From NCBI GenBank assembly GCA_030430715.1, contig JAUIJZ010000022.1, positions 1 through 38,768 on the forward strand: a DNA stretch of 38,768 nt. Reading direction: 5' to 3'. The DNA comes from Alphaproteobacteria bacterium (GTDB taxonomy: Bacteria > Pseudomonadota > Alphaproteobacteria > Caulobacterales > Aquidulcibacteraceae). Positions 9,265 to 16,346 of the stretch are shown one piece after another (the first letter of the stretch is position 1; the number at the start of each line of letters is the position of its first letter). A program made the position numbers and the translations under genes. The notes beneath the pieces were generated by a model, which had not been told where the DNA came from, ran no database searches, and saw only the letters and a program-made list of their open reading frames with translations.

Positions 9265-9285
9265 ATTTAAGTCAATGACTTAAAT
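9265..9285. promoter_or_regulatory. Perfect 21-bp palindrome, probable operator of the TetR regulator
   Basis: Two identical inverted 10-bp arms, ATTTAAGTCA and TGACTTAAAT, flank one central base. It is AT-rich against GC-rich surroundings, and has neither the GC stem nor the U-tract of a terminator. It lies in the 85-bp gap between the end of the tetR gene and the sulfatase start. A -35-like TTGACT on the minus strand (9275 down to 9270) overlaps its centre, so a bound dimer would block a sulfatase promoter. The regulator assignment is inferred from adjacency. Confidence 0.75.
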
Positions 9286-9291
9286 TCGAAG

Positions 9292-9954
9292 TCAGCGCCG
9301 CGTCGGCGCGCACAATGCCCCGGCGCACATATCAAGCACCTGTTCTAAATACTTTTTTTGACCAGCAGCAGACAGGCCGGCGGCCGCCTTCTGATCGAGC
9401 AAGGCCACGGCGTGGAAGAAAAGCGAGCCGATCAGTTCAAGCCGCTCGCCAAACGTTCTCAGAGACATGTCCGGACAAAGCGCGTGAAGTTCGTCGAGGA
9501 TGTTATGCGCCGCGGGCACAATGCCATGCTCGCGCCCCCACATCGCCGTTGCGCCGCCCCAGCCGACACGCAGCAGAAAATGCGCATAGACGTGCCGGCC
9601 TGTCTCATCCTTTAGATCGGCGATCGGCATGAACAGCGCCCCGAGCAGCGCACGTACATCTACATTTCCTTGCAGCTTCAGTTTGCGCAGCCGCGCCGCC
9701 CGAATGCGATCAAGCTCAGGCAAGCGCAATTCCAAAATGGCGCGGATCAAACCGTCACGGTCGCCGAAATGATGCTGAACTGCGTAATTGTTTGCCTGGC
9801 CGGCAGCATCCACGATCTGCCGCATCGAAACGGCTTCCAGACCGTGTTCTGCGAACAGACGCTCGGCGGCGAGCAAAAGCGCGTTAGCGCCTTTGGTGCG
9901 CGATCGAACTTCTGAAGGCGGCGCGGCCGCAGAGCGCTTTGGCGTCTTGGACAT
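9292..9954 (-). CDS. TetR-family transcriptional regulator
   Basis: A 220-residue repressor-type protein. The N-terminal TetR helix-turn-helix covers about residues 24-68 (ALLLAAERLFAEHGLEAVSM, RQIVDAAG, then VQHHFGDRDGLIRAIL, matching the usual YYHFxxKxxL pattern). The C-terminal helical domain would bind a ligand. It lies between the sulfatase, which it precedes in the same direction, and the divergent formylglycine-generating enzyme, so it most likely controls one or both. A perfect palindrome follows its stop codon, in front of the sulfatase. The inducer may be a substrate or product of the sulfatase, but that is a guess. Confidence 0.92.
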   Translation of the reverse strand: MSKTPKRSAAAPPSEVRSRTKGANALLLAAERLFAEHGLEAVSMRQIVDAAGQANNYAVQHHFGDRDGLIRAILELRLPELDRIRAARLRKLKLQGNVDVRALLGALFMPIADLKDETGRHVYAHFLLRVGWGGATAMWGREHGIVPAAHNILDELHALCPDMSLRTFGERLELIGSLFFHAVALLDQKAAAGLSAAGQKKYLEQVLDMCAGALCAPTRR

Positions 9955-10026
9955 TATTTCCGTTGCAGTTGAAGAAGCATTCAGCCCGCGTCAAGCTGAC
10001 GAACCCTTGGGGTATTGCAAGCACGC

Positions 10027-10956
10027 ATGCCAATGACTGATGAAATGATCTTTCTCGCGGGCGGCGAATTCCTCATGGGATGCGCCGATGAATATCCCGA
10101 AGAAGCCCCGGCACGCCGGGTTAGCGTGAGCGGCTTTTGGATCGACGTATCGCCTGTGACGAATGCTCAGTTCGGGGCGTTCATCGATGCGACAGGCTAT
10201 GTCACGCTTGCAGAGCGCCCGCCGGATCCCGCGCTTTATCCGGGTGTGTCACCCGAAAATCTCGTGGCGGGCTCGAGTGTGTTTAGCCCGCCCGCCCATC
10301 GCGTCGATCCAGCGCGCGGCGTGGTGTGGTGGGCCTATCGGCACAGCGCATCATGGCGTACGCCTGAAGGGCCAGGCAGTTCAATCGACAACATGCCCGA
10401 TCATCCGGTCGTTCACATTGCCTTGGATGATGCGCAAGCCTACGCCGCTTGGCGTGGCAAGGATCTGCCCACCGAAGCGGAATGGGAGTTTGCCGCGCGC
10501 GGCGGCCTTGATGGCGCGCGCTATGCTTGGGGCGAAGAGTTCACGCCCGGCGGCATCCACCAAGCCAATACATGGCAAGGCGCTTTTCCAAATGAGAATT
10601 TGCTCACGGACGGCTTTGCACGCACCTCACCGATAGGCGCCTTTTCACCTAACGGGTATGGCCTATTCGATATGATCGGCAATGTTTGGGAATGGACCGC
10701 CGATTGGTATTCTGAGACACGCGCAGCCGCGAAGCCTTGCTGTGTGCCAAGCAATCCACGCGGCGCAAGCGAAGAAGAAAGCTACGATCCCACCCACGCC
10801 GCGCTGGCGATACCACGCAAAGTGATCAAAGGCGGATCGTTCTTGTGCGCGCCAAATTATTGCCGCCGCTATCGCCCCGCCGCACGTCATCCCCAAGAGG
10901 TCGACACATCGACCAATCATCTCGGCTTCCGGTGCGTGCGGCGCGCGGACGCTTAG
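10027..10956 (+). CDS. Formylglycine-generating enzyme (sulfatase-modifying factor, SUMF1/FGE family)
   Basis: Oxidises the Cys of the C-x-P-S-R motif in sulfatases to formylglycine. From the start used here it is 309 residues: MIFLAGGEFLMGCADEYPEE at the N-terminus, LPTEAEWEFAARGG and GNVWEWTADWY in the middle, and KGGSFLCAPNYCRRYRPAAR near the C-terminus. Cys274 and Cys279 match the two copper-binding, catalytic cysteines of true FGE, which related family members lack, so it should be an active aerobic FGE. There is no signal peptide, so maturation would happen in the cytoplasm before sulfatase export. The start is uncertain (TTG 10015, ATG 10027 or 10033); no strong ribosome binding site decides it. 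Its TAG stop overlaps the stop of the next, convergent gene. Confidence 0.93.
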   Translation: MPMTDEMIFLAGGEFLMGCADEYPEEAPARRVSVSGFWIDVSPVTNAQFGAFIDATGYVTLAERPPDPALYPGVSPENLVAGSSVFSPPAHRVDPARGVVWWAYRHSASWRTPEGPGSSIDNMPDHPVVHIALDDAQAYAAWRGKDLPTEAEWEFAARGGLDGARYAWGEEFTPGGIHQANTWQGAFPNENLLTDGFARTSPIGAFSPNGYGLFDMIGNVWEWTADWYSETRAAAKPCCVPSNPRGASEEESYDPTHAALAIPRKVIKGGSFLCAPNYCRRYRPAARHPQEVDTSTNHLGFRCVRRADA

Positions 10957-12533
10957 CGCACGGCGAGTTCTATCCGCCGCGACACGCCAATCGCGCGCAA
11001 GAAAGCCTCGTCATGGCTCACAACCAGAAGCGCACCATCATAAGCGGCCAGCGCGCGCTCGATGGATTCAATTGAGTCGGTGTCGAGGTGATTGGTCGGC
11101 TCATCGAGGATGAGCAAAGCGGGCGGCGCCGGGCCGCCCAGAACGCACGCCAGCCCCGCCCGCAACATCTCTCCGCCGCTCAATTCGCCCGCAAGCAGAT
11201 GCGCGGCCTCGGCGCGAAACATGAAGCGCGCCAGCGCCGCACGGCATTGGTTCTCATTGGCCTCGGGATTGATGCGGCGGAAATTTTCTCGCACGGACTG
11301 CGCGCGATCCAACAGGCTGACATCCTGATCGAACACCGCAAAATCCGTTCCGAGCCGCACCTCGCCCGAAAATGGCGCAAGCTTGCCCGCGATCACCAAA
11401 AGCATGGTGGTCTTCCCAGCGCCGTTCGGTCCGCTCACCGCGACTCGCTCGGGACCAACCATGCTCAACGACAGATCGCGCAGAACCGGACGCTCTGGAT
11501 CATAGCCCGCGCATACCGCATCGAGTTCCAGCACCGCCTTGCCTGCGGGCAAGCGCGTGGGCGGCAAAGCAAGCGAAAGCCTTTGCAGCACCTCAATACT
11601 CTCGCGCGCGCTGCTGACGTCCGCCTCGGCTTCAGTGCGCCGCCGCTCAGCCAAACGCGCATTGCCGCCGCTAGTATTCTCGCTCCGCTGCTTCATCGCG
11701 CCGATCACGATGCGCGGCATGTCGCGCCGGGCCGCTTTCTTGCGCCCAGCCTTGTCTTTGCGCGCTTTACGCTCGGCGGTGACTTGCGTGATCCGCGCGA
11801 CATTGGCGGTGCGCTTTTTGGCGTCGGCCAAATCATGCTCCGCCGCCGCGAGTTCGATATCCTTCTGCGCGCGATAGGCGCTCCAGCCGCCGCCATATCG
11901 GCGCACGCCTAGCGACGTCAGTTCCACGATCGCGTCCATCGCTTCCAATAGTTCGCGGTCGTGACTGACAACGATGGCGCCCCCGCGCCAGTCCTGGAGC
12001 AAGCGCAGCACCGCGCCGCGGCCCTCGCGGTCGAGATTGTTGGTCGGCTCGTCCAGCAACAAAAAATCTGGATCGGCGAACACCAAAGCCGCCAACCCCA
12101 CGCGTGTGCGCTGTCCGCCCGACAACGCGGACAACGGCGCTTCGGGTGAGAGCGTCAAGCCAACCCGCGCCAATGCTTCACTCATGCGCGCTTCCAGCGT
12201 CCAATCGGCGCCAGCTAATGCCTCGGCATTCGCCACGCCTTGCTCAGCCTGCCGCAACAACGCTAGCGGACCGGCGGCGCCGAACAGGCCGGCGACTGTT
12301 CCAGACTCTGGCGCCAATCCTTGCCGCAAATAACCGAGCCGGCCACCGACAGCCACGGCGCCAGCCTGAGGCGATGCTTCGCCGGCGATCAGCTTGAGCA
12401 AGGTGGTTTTGCCCACGCCATTCCTGCCGACGAGCCCTGCCCGTTCGGCGCCGAAGATCAGCGAGATATTGGAGAAAAGTGCGCGCCCGTCAGGCGCTAT
12501 ACAGCTCAAATTGGAGAGCGAAATGGCAGACAT
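10953..12533 (-). CDS. ABC-F family ATPase
   Basis: A 526-residue protein with two ABC ATPase domains and no membrane segment, the arrangement of ABC-F proteins, which act on ribosomes (translation factors or antibiotic-protection proteins). First domain: Walker A GRNGVGKT (36-43), LSGGQRTR, LLLDEPTNNLD. A charged, Lys/Arg-rich linker of about 90 residues follows, as in the P-site tRNA interaction motif region. Second domain: GPNGAGKT, LSGGEMLR, ILDEPTNHLD. The start at 12533 is chosen for GAGG 6 bp upstream; the open frame extends 56 codons further but without family resemblance. Whether it gives antibiotic resistance cannot be judged from the sequence. Confidence 0.93.
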   Translation of the reverse strand: MSAISLSNLSCIAPDGRALFSNISLIFGAERAGLVGRNGVGKTTLLKLIAGEASPQAGAVAVGGRLGYLRQGLAPESGTVAGLFGAAGPLALLRQAEQGVANAEALAGADWTLEARMSEALARVGLTLSPEAPLSALSGGQRTRVGLAALVFADPDFLLLDEPTNNLDREGRGAVLRLLQDWRGGAIVVSHDRELLEAMDAIVELTSLGVRRYGGGWSAYRAQKDIELAAAEHDLADAKKRTANVARITQVTAERKARKDKAGRKKAARRDMPRIVIGAMKQRSENTSGGNARLAERRRTEAEADVSSARESIEVLQRLSLALPPTRLPAGKAVLELDAVCAGYDPERPVLRDLSLSMVGPERVAVSGPNGAGKTTMLLVIAGKLAPFSGEVRLGTDFAVFDQDVSLLDRAQSVRENFRRINPEANENQCRAALARFMFRAEAAHLLAGELSGGEMLRAGLACVLGGPAPPALLILDEPTNHLDTDSIESIERALAAYDGALLVVSHDEAFLRAIGVSRRIELAVR

Positions 12534-12648
12534 GAGAAACCTCGAAAGCAAAACGGATGGGCTTTGCGATCGAGAGGTCCATGATGCGTATCTCCAACAA
12601 TTGACGTGCAGCGCTACATAACGCGCATGCGCTGACATGCAACCCGCG

Positions 12649-12687
12649 AAAACGAAAACGGCCCAGCGTTCGTAGGCGCCGGGCCGT
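12649..12687 (-). terminator. Rho-independent terminator of the HU gene
   Basis: On the minus strand an 11-bp stem with one mismatch (arms ACGGCCCGGCG and CGCTGGGCCGT, 8-base loop) is followed by TTTCGTTTT. It lies 57 bp past the HU stop codon and 115 bp before the ABC-F start, so it separates the two transcripts. Confidence 0.8.
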
Positions 12688-12743
12688 CTCGACAACCCCA
12701 TAAGGGGTCATATTTCTAAATTGCGTCGCGTGACGCAGCCGCC

Positions 12744-13169
12744 TTAGCGGCCGCCCATCACAGCAGCCTTCATCACCGCCGATTGACGGAACGCAAGCTT
12801 CTTCGACGCCTTGATCTTCACCGGTTCGCCCGTTTGCGGGTTACGGCCCATGCGCGCCTTGCGGGCGCGGATCATGACCATGCCGATGTCGCCGATCTTC
12901 ACCTTCGCGCCCTTGAGCACGTAGGCCTTCACGACATCCGTGTAGCCTTCGACGAACACTTTGGCTTCGGACTTCTTGATGCCGAGATGATCGGCAACCG
13001 ATTGCAGCAGCGCGCTCGCGGTCACGGTCTTGCCGGCCGTGGCCGAAACCTTCACCGCCTTCGCGGCCGGAGCGGCCTTCTTCGCGGCGGTCTTCTTCGC
13101 GGCGGTCTTACGCGTTGCAGTCTTCTTACGGGCCGGCGCTTTTTTCGCCGTCTTTGCCTTGCGGGCCAT
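12744..13169 (-). CDS. HU-family DNA-binding protein with a basic, Ala/Lys-rich N-terminal tail
   Basis: A nucleoid protein of 141 residues. The C-terminal 90 or so residues are a standard HU/IHF fold: SALLQSVADHLGIKKSEAK, then GDIGMVMIRARKARMGRN and PQTGEPVKI, the DNA-embracing arm with its intercalating proline. The N-terminal 45 residues are almost only K, A, T, R and P in KKTA/KKAA-like repeats, resembling histone H1 tails; plain HU is about 90 residues. The tail presumably adds sequence-independent DNA binding or compaction. The start has GAGGGGAA upstream. It has its own terminator and is likely an independent, highly expressed gene. Confidence 0.93.
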   Translation of the reverse strand: MARKAKTAKKAPARKKTATRKTAAKKTAAKKAAPAAKAVKVSATAGKTVTASALLQSVADHLGIKKSEAKVFVEGYTDVVKAYVLKGAKVKIGDIGMVMIRARKARMGRNPQTGEPVKIKASKKLAFRQSAVMKAAVMGGR

Positions 13170-13313
13170 TTGCTATTCCCCTCTTCAAAGGTTGTCTGGT
13201 GTTAACTCAACGAACCGCCGGTTTTTCGGGCGCTGCTGGCCCGATTCCGCCGTCGGCGTATGAGTGAATGCCACTCATTTCTTGATGGAGCGTGACCGCG
13301 CCTCTCCAATGAT

Positions 13314-13349
13314 GCGCCAAAAAGCCCCATTTTTAGGGCTTTTCGGCGC
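13314..13349. terminator. Hairpin in the 366-bp gap between the HU and repeat-lipoprotein genes
   Basis: Arms GCGCC-A-AAAAGCCC and GGGCTTTT-C-GGCGC pair with one mismatch around an 8-base loop. Read on the minus strand, the GC stem ends in TTTTT, so it could be a weak Rho-independent terminator for the lipoprotein gene ending at 13536; the stem is partly symmetrical and may work both ways. In the rest of the gap (13170-13535) I see only the presumed HU promoter region and no convincing gene. Confidence 0.5.
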
Positions 13350-13535
13350 GTTGGCGCGCTTCCCTGGCATGAGGCGCTGTGAGTCGCAATGCAAAAATGC
13401 TGATTTAGAGCGGTTTTCACAGGCGCGCCCGCGTCGCGCGCAACAAGCGAACGGCCCAAAAGCCCGTATTAGGTGGAGTTTCCGGCGCCCTGCGTGACTT
13501 TGAGGACACATGCGCAGGCTAACAAAACGCTTCGC

Positions 13536-14624
13536 TCAATCTTCTTCGCTTGCGTCGTCATTCTCCGCAGCGCCCCCGAAACGGCGCGCCGTTTGCCGAT
13601 TCAATTGGTCGCGATTACGCGGGAACGGCGTCGCGGCGAGCGGCGGTTGCGGCGATGCGCTTTCGGGCTCGGGTGGCGGCGGCGGCGGCGCAGGAGGTGG
13701 CGGCGGCGGCGGTTGCGGCGGCGGATTGGATTGATTTGCGCGCAATTGCTCTATGCGCCGGCCAGCGTCATTCCTGTACGCCCCATCACGCGACTGGGAC
13801 CGGTAATCCTCATAAGAACGGATCGTGTCGGCGCGAACCGCCCGATCCCACGCGATGCGATCCTCCTCACGCAGCCTATAAATGCGCCGTTCCGCGTCGC
13901 GGCGGTGAAGCCCGTCAGGATAAGCGCGCAAATAACGCTCATATTCATAAACGGTGTCACGGCGGCGCGCGCTGTCCCAGGCATAATCGTCGCGACGCGC
14001 AAACTCATCCAAGGCGGCACGCGCCTGGATGGCAAAGGGAGAACGCGGGTAGGCCCGCAAGAAATCCGCGTAGCCGCCAGGTGAATCGAGCCGCCGCGCC
14101 CGGGTCCACGCTCCTTCATCGGTCGTCCACAAATAGTCGAGCCGCGCGCGCGCCTCGTCCGCATGTGCTCCGCCAGGCCAGCGGTTGAGAAACGCTTCAT
14201 AATTCTCGATGCCGTCGGCGCGGCTAGCGGAAACCCAGTCAGCCCGCTCCTCAGCCGCCAGACGCGGCGCAGCCAGAACATCGCGGCGGCTCCGCGCTGT
14301 CTGCGCATCTGCGCCCCACGGATAATTCGACAGATACGTCTGGTATGCGACTTCAGTATCGAGCCGCTGCGCGCGCGACCAGGCGTCGCGCTCCTCCGCC
14401 ATCAGGCTTTCCACGCGCACGCGCGCTGCCTGAGCGTTCGGCCAATCGCCATAGAGACGCAGATAATTCTCATACGATGACGGCGAATCCGCGCGCTGCG
14501 CCACCAGCCAAGCCCGCGCCTCAGCCTCTTCCGGGGTTGGCGGCGCCGTCGCACAAGCCGCCAGGAGCCCGGCGGCCGATGCCGCAGCCAACATTCGCCA
14601 GCGAATAATCCAGCCCTGCTTCAC
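13536..14624 (-). CDS. Lipoprotein with six W-anchored repeats and a proline-rich C-terminus
   Basis: A 362-residue envelope protein of unknown function. A signal peptide ends in the lipobox LAAC, giving lipidated Cys24. Residues about 36-297 are six copies of a helical repeat with pattern W..A...D....Y..YL..YP.G.....A..R; the anchoring tryptophans are at 39, 82, 130, 173, 216 and 259, an exact 43-residue period apart from one copy with five extra residues. This resembles Sel1/TPR-like solenoids. Residues 301-320 are nearly all proline, and the C-terminus is Asn/Glu/Asp-rich. The GTG start has GGGGGAAAGC directly upstream. A scaffold spanning from the outer membrane is a plausible role, but unproven. 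Confidence 0.85.
   Translation of the reverse strand: MKQGWIIRWRMLAAASAAGLLAACATAPPTPEEAEARAWLVAQRADSPSSYENYLRLYGDWPNAQAARVRVESLMAEERDAWSRAQRLDTEVAYQTYLSNYPWGADAQTARSRRDVLAAPRLAAEERADWVSASRADGIENYEAFLNRWPGGAHADEARARLDYLWTTDEGAWTRARRLDSPGGYADFLRAYPRSPFAIQARAALDEFARRDDYAWDSARRRDTVYEYERYLRAYPDGLHRRDAERRIYRLREEDRIAWDRAVRADTIRSYEDYRSQSRDGAYRNDAGRRIEQLRANQSNPPPQPPPPPPPAPPPPPPEPESASPQPPLAATPFPRNRDQLNRQTARRFGGAAENDDASEED
13734..14519 (-). repeat. Six tandem 43-codon repeats inside the lipoprotein gene
   Basis: The six units are conserved in protein pattern (W..A...D....Y..YL..YP) but diverged in DNA, so they are old duplications rather than recent slippage. Spacing between the key Trp codons is 43, 48, 43, 43 and 43 codons. 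Confidence 0.8.
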
Positions 14625-14777
14625 GCTTTCCCCCTGGCGCAGCGATTGATCCTCTCATTCTTGTAACACCGCGACCTGAACGCTGACGGAATCGAAACCC
14701 AATCCATCTTTTCACCTTCTTCCGCTGTTCAAATCGGGTTGCGCTTTGTGTTGCCTCCGGGACAGAAACTCAATGCC

Positions 14778-15083
14778 ATGACGCGACGCGGTTATTATCT
14801 GCGCCTCGGATTTTCCGTGTTGATCGACCTGGTCGATTTTACACTGGGACGGATTCCGATTTTCGGCTCAGTCTCCGAGGGCGTGGGAACGCTTGTGCTG
14901 TTTGGGCTCTGGGGGCCAGCGGGTCTGCTCAATCTCTGGGAGCTAGCCGACTTCACCGAACAAGCCGACGCTTTCATCCCCACCGCAACCATGATCGCGC
15001 TTTATGTCGGATGGCGCGAAGGCATGTTCGGAGCGCGGCCCGGCGGCAATGCGCGCGAACGAGACATCGCGGAACGATCATGA
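14778..15083 (+). CDS. Small membrane protein, unknown function
   Basis: About 101 residues with two or three hydrophobic stretches (LGFSVLIDLVDFTLG, then GTLVLFGLWGPAGLLNLWEL, then FIPTATMIALYVGW) separated by polar turns, with a short charged tail. The pattern IDLVDFTLGRIPIFGSVSEG resembles small uncharacterised membrane proteins, but I do not recognise a named family. The start is uncertain: ATG 14778 begins just before the first helix, while a TTG at 14739 would add 13 residues. It is divergent from the repeat lipoprotein and ends 64 bp before the first MliC-like gene. Confidence 0.65.
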   Translation: MTRRGYYLRLGFSVLIDLVDFTLGRIPIFGSVSEGVGTLVLFGLWGPAGLLNLWELADFTEQADAFIPTATMIALYVGWREGMFGARPGGNARERDIAERS

Positions 15084-15147
15084 GACCGCGAATCGCCGCA
15101 TCTTCCCGGCGCCCCGCGTGGCCACAATTCTGATGAGGAGCATTTCC

Positions 15148-15432
15148 ATGCGTAAATTAATGCTTGGCGCGGCCCTTCTGGCCTTGGCTTCATGCGCGAC
15201 GCCGCCGACGGAGCGGCTCGATTGGGGCTGCGACGGCGGCGCGGCGTTCTCGGTACGCTTCAATGGCGAATCGGCGGAGGTGTTTGCCGGCGGACAGCTG
15301 TACAACTTGCCGCAGACCCAATCCGGCTCCGGCATCCGATATTCCAACGGCGCGGTTGAATATAGCGAGCATCAAGGGCAAGCCACCTTGAGTGGCGCGG
15401 CAGGCGGGCCCTATACCAATTGCCAACGCTGA
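15148..15432 (+). CDS. MliC-like lipoprotein 1 (C-type lysozyme inhibitor family)
   Basis: A 94-residue lipoprotein: signal peptide with lipobox ASC giving Cys16, then a single small beta-barrel domain. The domain follows the MliC/PliC pattern (PF09864): W-x-C-D-G-G (Cys28), FSVRF, a central LPQ-x-x-SGSGIRY strand, AxLSG, and a closing Cys92 that would pair with Cys28. In this family the SGxGxRY loop enters the lysozyme active site, so this copy may inhibit host or competitor lysozyme in the periplasm. The start at 15148 has AGGAG 7 bp upstream; earlier starts would break the signal peptide. A paralogue follows 18 bp later. Confidence 0.82.
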   Translation: MRKLMLGAALLALASCATPPTERLDWGCDGGAAFSVRFNGESAEVFAGGQLYNLPQTQSGSGIRYSNGAVEYSEHQGQATLSGAAGGPYTNCQR

Positions 15433-15450
15433 AGCTGGAGGGAAGCTCGA

Positions 15451-15783
15451 ATGAACCGGATCGTCATCGCCGCAGCTGCGGCTTGTGCGCTCAGCGCGTG
15501 CGCGGTGAACCAGCAATCGCTCGCCGCGGGCGAACGCTATAATTGGCGTTGTGACGGCGAGAAGGAATTCAGCGTCCGCTATGCCGCCGGTTCAGCCGAG
15601 GTCTATGCCTCAGGTCAGACCTTCAACCTCGCCCCCACCGAAGAGGGTCAATATTCCAACGGCACGGTGACCTATGCGCATGGCGGCGGCCGCGCCTATC
15701 TGGTGGGCGCCTATAATGGGCCGTTCGAGAATTGCGACCGCGTCAGCGGACCAGGCGACCGTTCCTGGTGGCGCTTCTGGTAG
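15451..15783 (+). CDS. MliC-like lipoprotein 2, lacking the inhibitory loop motif
   Basis: A 110-residue lipoprotein (lipobox SAC, Cys17) with the same fold pattern as its neighbour: YNWRCDGEKEFSVRY, SAEVYASGQTFNL, YSNGTVTYA, RAYLVGAYNGPFENC. Cys34 and Cys95 would form the same disulfide. Where the first copy has SGSGIRY this one has EEGQYSN, so the residues thought to block lysozyme are missing. It ends in an aromatic-rich WWRFW tail. The pair looks like a tandem duplication with changed function. GGAGGGAAG precedes the ATG. Confidence 0.78.
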   Translation: MNRIVIAAAAACALSACAVNQQSLAAGERYNWRCDGEKEFSVRYAAGSAEVYASGQTFNLAPTEEGQYSNGTVTYAHGGGRAYLVGAYNGPFENCDRVSGPGDRSWWRFW

Positions 15784-15798
15784 GCGGTCGCGCCCCCG

Positions 15799-16311
15799 AT
15801 GCGCGGCTATTTCGGAATTGGTGCGGAAGAAATTTCCAAGCCGATGAATCTCGGCGCGCTGATGCGCACAGCGCATGCGTTCGGCGCCAGTTTCTTCTTC
15901 ACCATCAACGCAAACCCGAAGGTGCGCGAGGCGTATAATAGTGACACCTCGCGCAGCTTCGGGCACATGCCCTATTACCCCTGGGATTCAACGGACTCTT
16001 TGTTGCTGCCCAAGGGATGCGTTCTGGTCGGCGTGGAACTGACGGACGATGCGATTGAGCTGCCGCGCTTCCAACACCCGAGCGCCGCCGCTTATGTGCT
16101 TGGACGCGAACGCGGCTCGCTCTCGCCTGAATTGCTGTCGCGCTGCGCCCACGTGGTGAAGATACCGACAAAGTTCTGCGTCAATGTCGGTGTAGCAGGC
16201 GCTATTCTCATGTATGACCGCGCGCTGGCGATGGGCGGATATCCGGCGCGGCCGATCATGCCTGGCGGCCCGCCCCAAAAGATGACGGAAAATCCGCGCA
16301 AAAAAATTTGA
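15799..16311 (+). CDS. SpoU/TrmH-family RNA 2'-O-methyltransferase
   Basis: A 170-residue protein carrying the three SPOUT-knot motifs of the SpoU family: motif 1 PMNLGALMRTAHAFGA (Asn17, Arg23), motif 2 LGRERGSLSPEL, and motif 3 KIPTKFCVNVGVAGAILMYDR, where the knot binds S-adenosylmethionine. It transfers a methyl group to a ribose 2'-OH of tRNA or rRNA; the target is not evident. It lacks the extra N-terminal RNA-binding domain of RlmB. It begins 15 bp after the second MliC-like gene. Confidence 0.92.
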   Translation: MRGYFGIGAEEISKPMNLGALMRTAHAFGASFFFTINANPKVREAYNSDTSRSFGHMPYYPWDSTDSLLLPKGCVLVGVELTDDAIELPRFQHPSAAAYVLGRERGSLSPELLSRCAHVVKIPTKFCVNVGVAGAILMYDRALAMGGYPARPIMPGGPPQKMTENPRKKI

Positions 16312-16346
16312 GTTCAAACGCTCATGAGAAATCTAGGGGGAAAGCC

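Noticed and set aside
9265-9285. CtrA binding box (TTAA, 7 bp, TTAA)
   Set aside because: The palindrome has TTAA twice, but with 9 bp between them; the exact dyad fits a TetR operator better.
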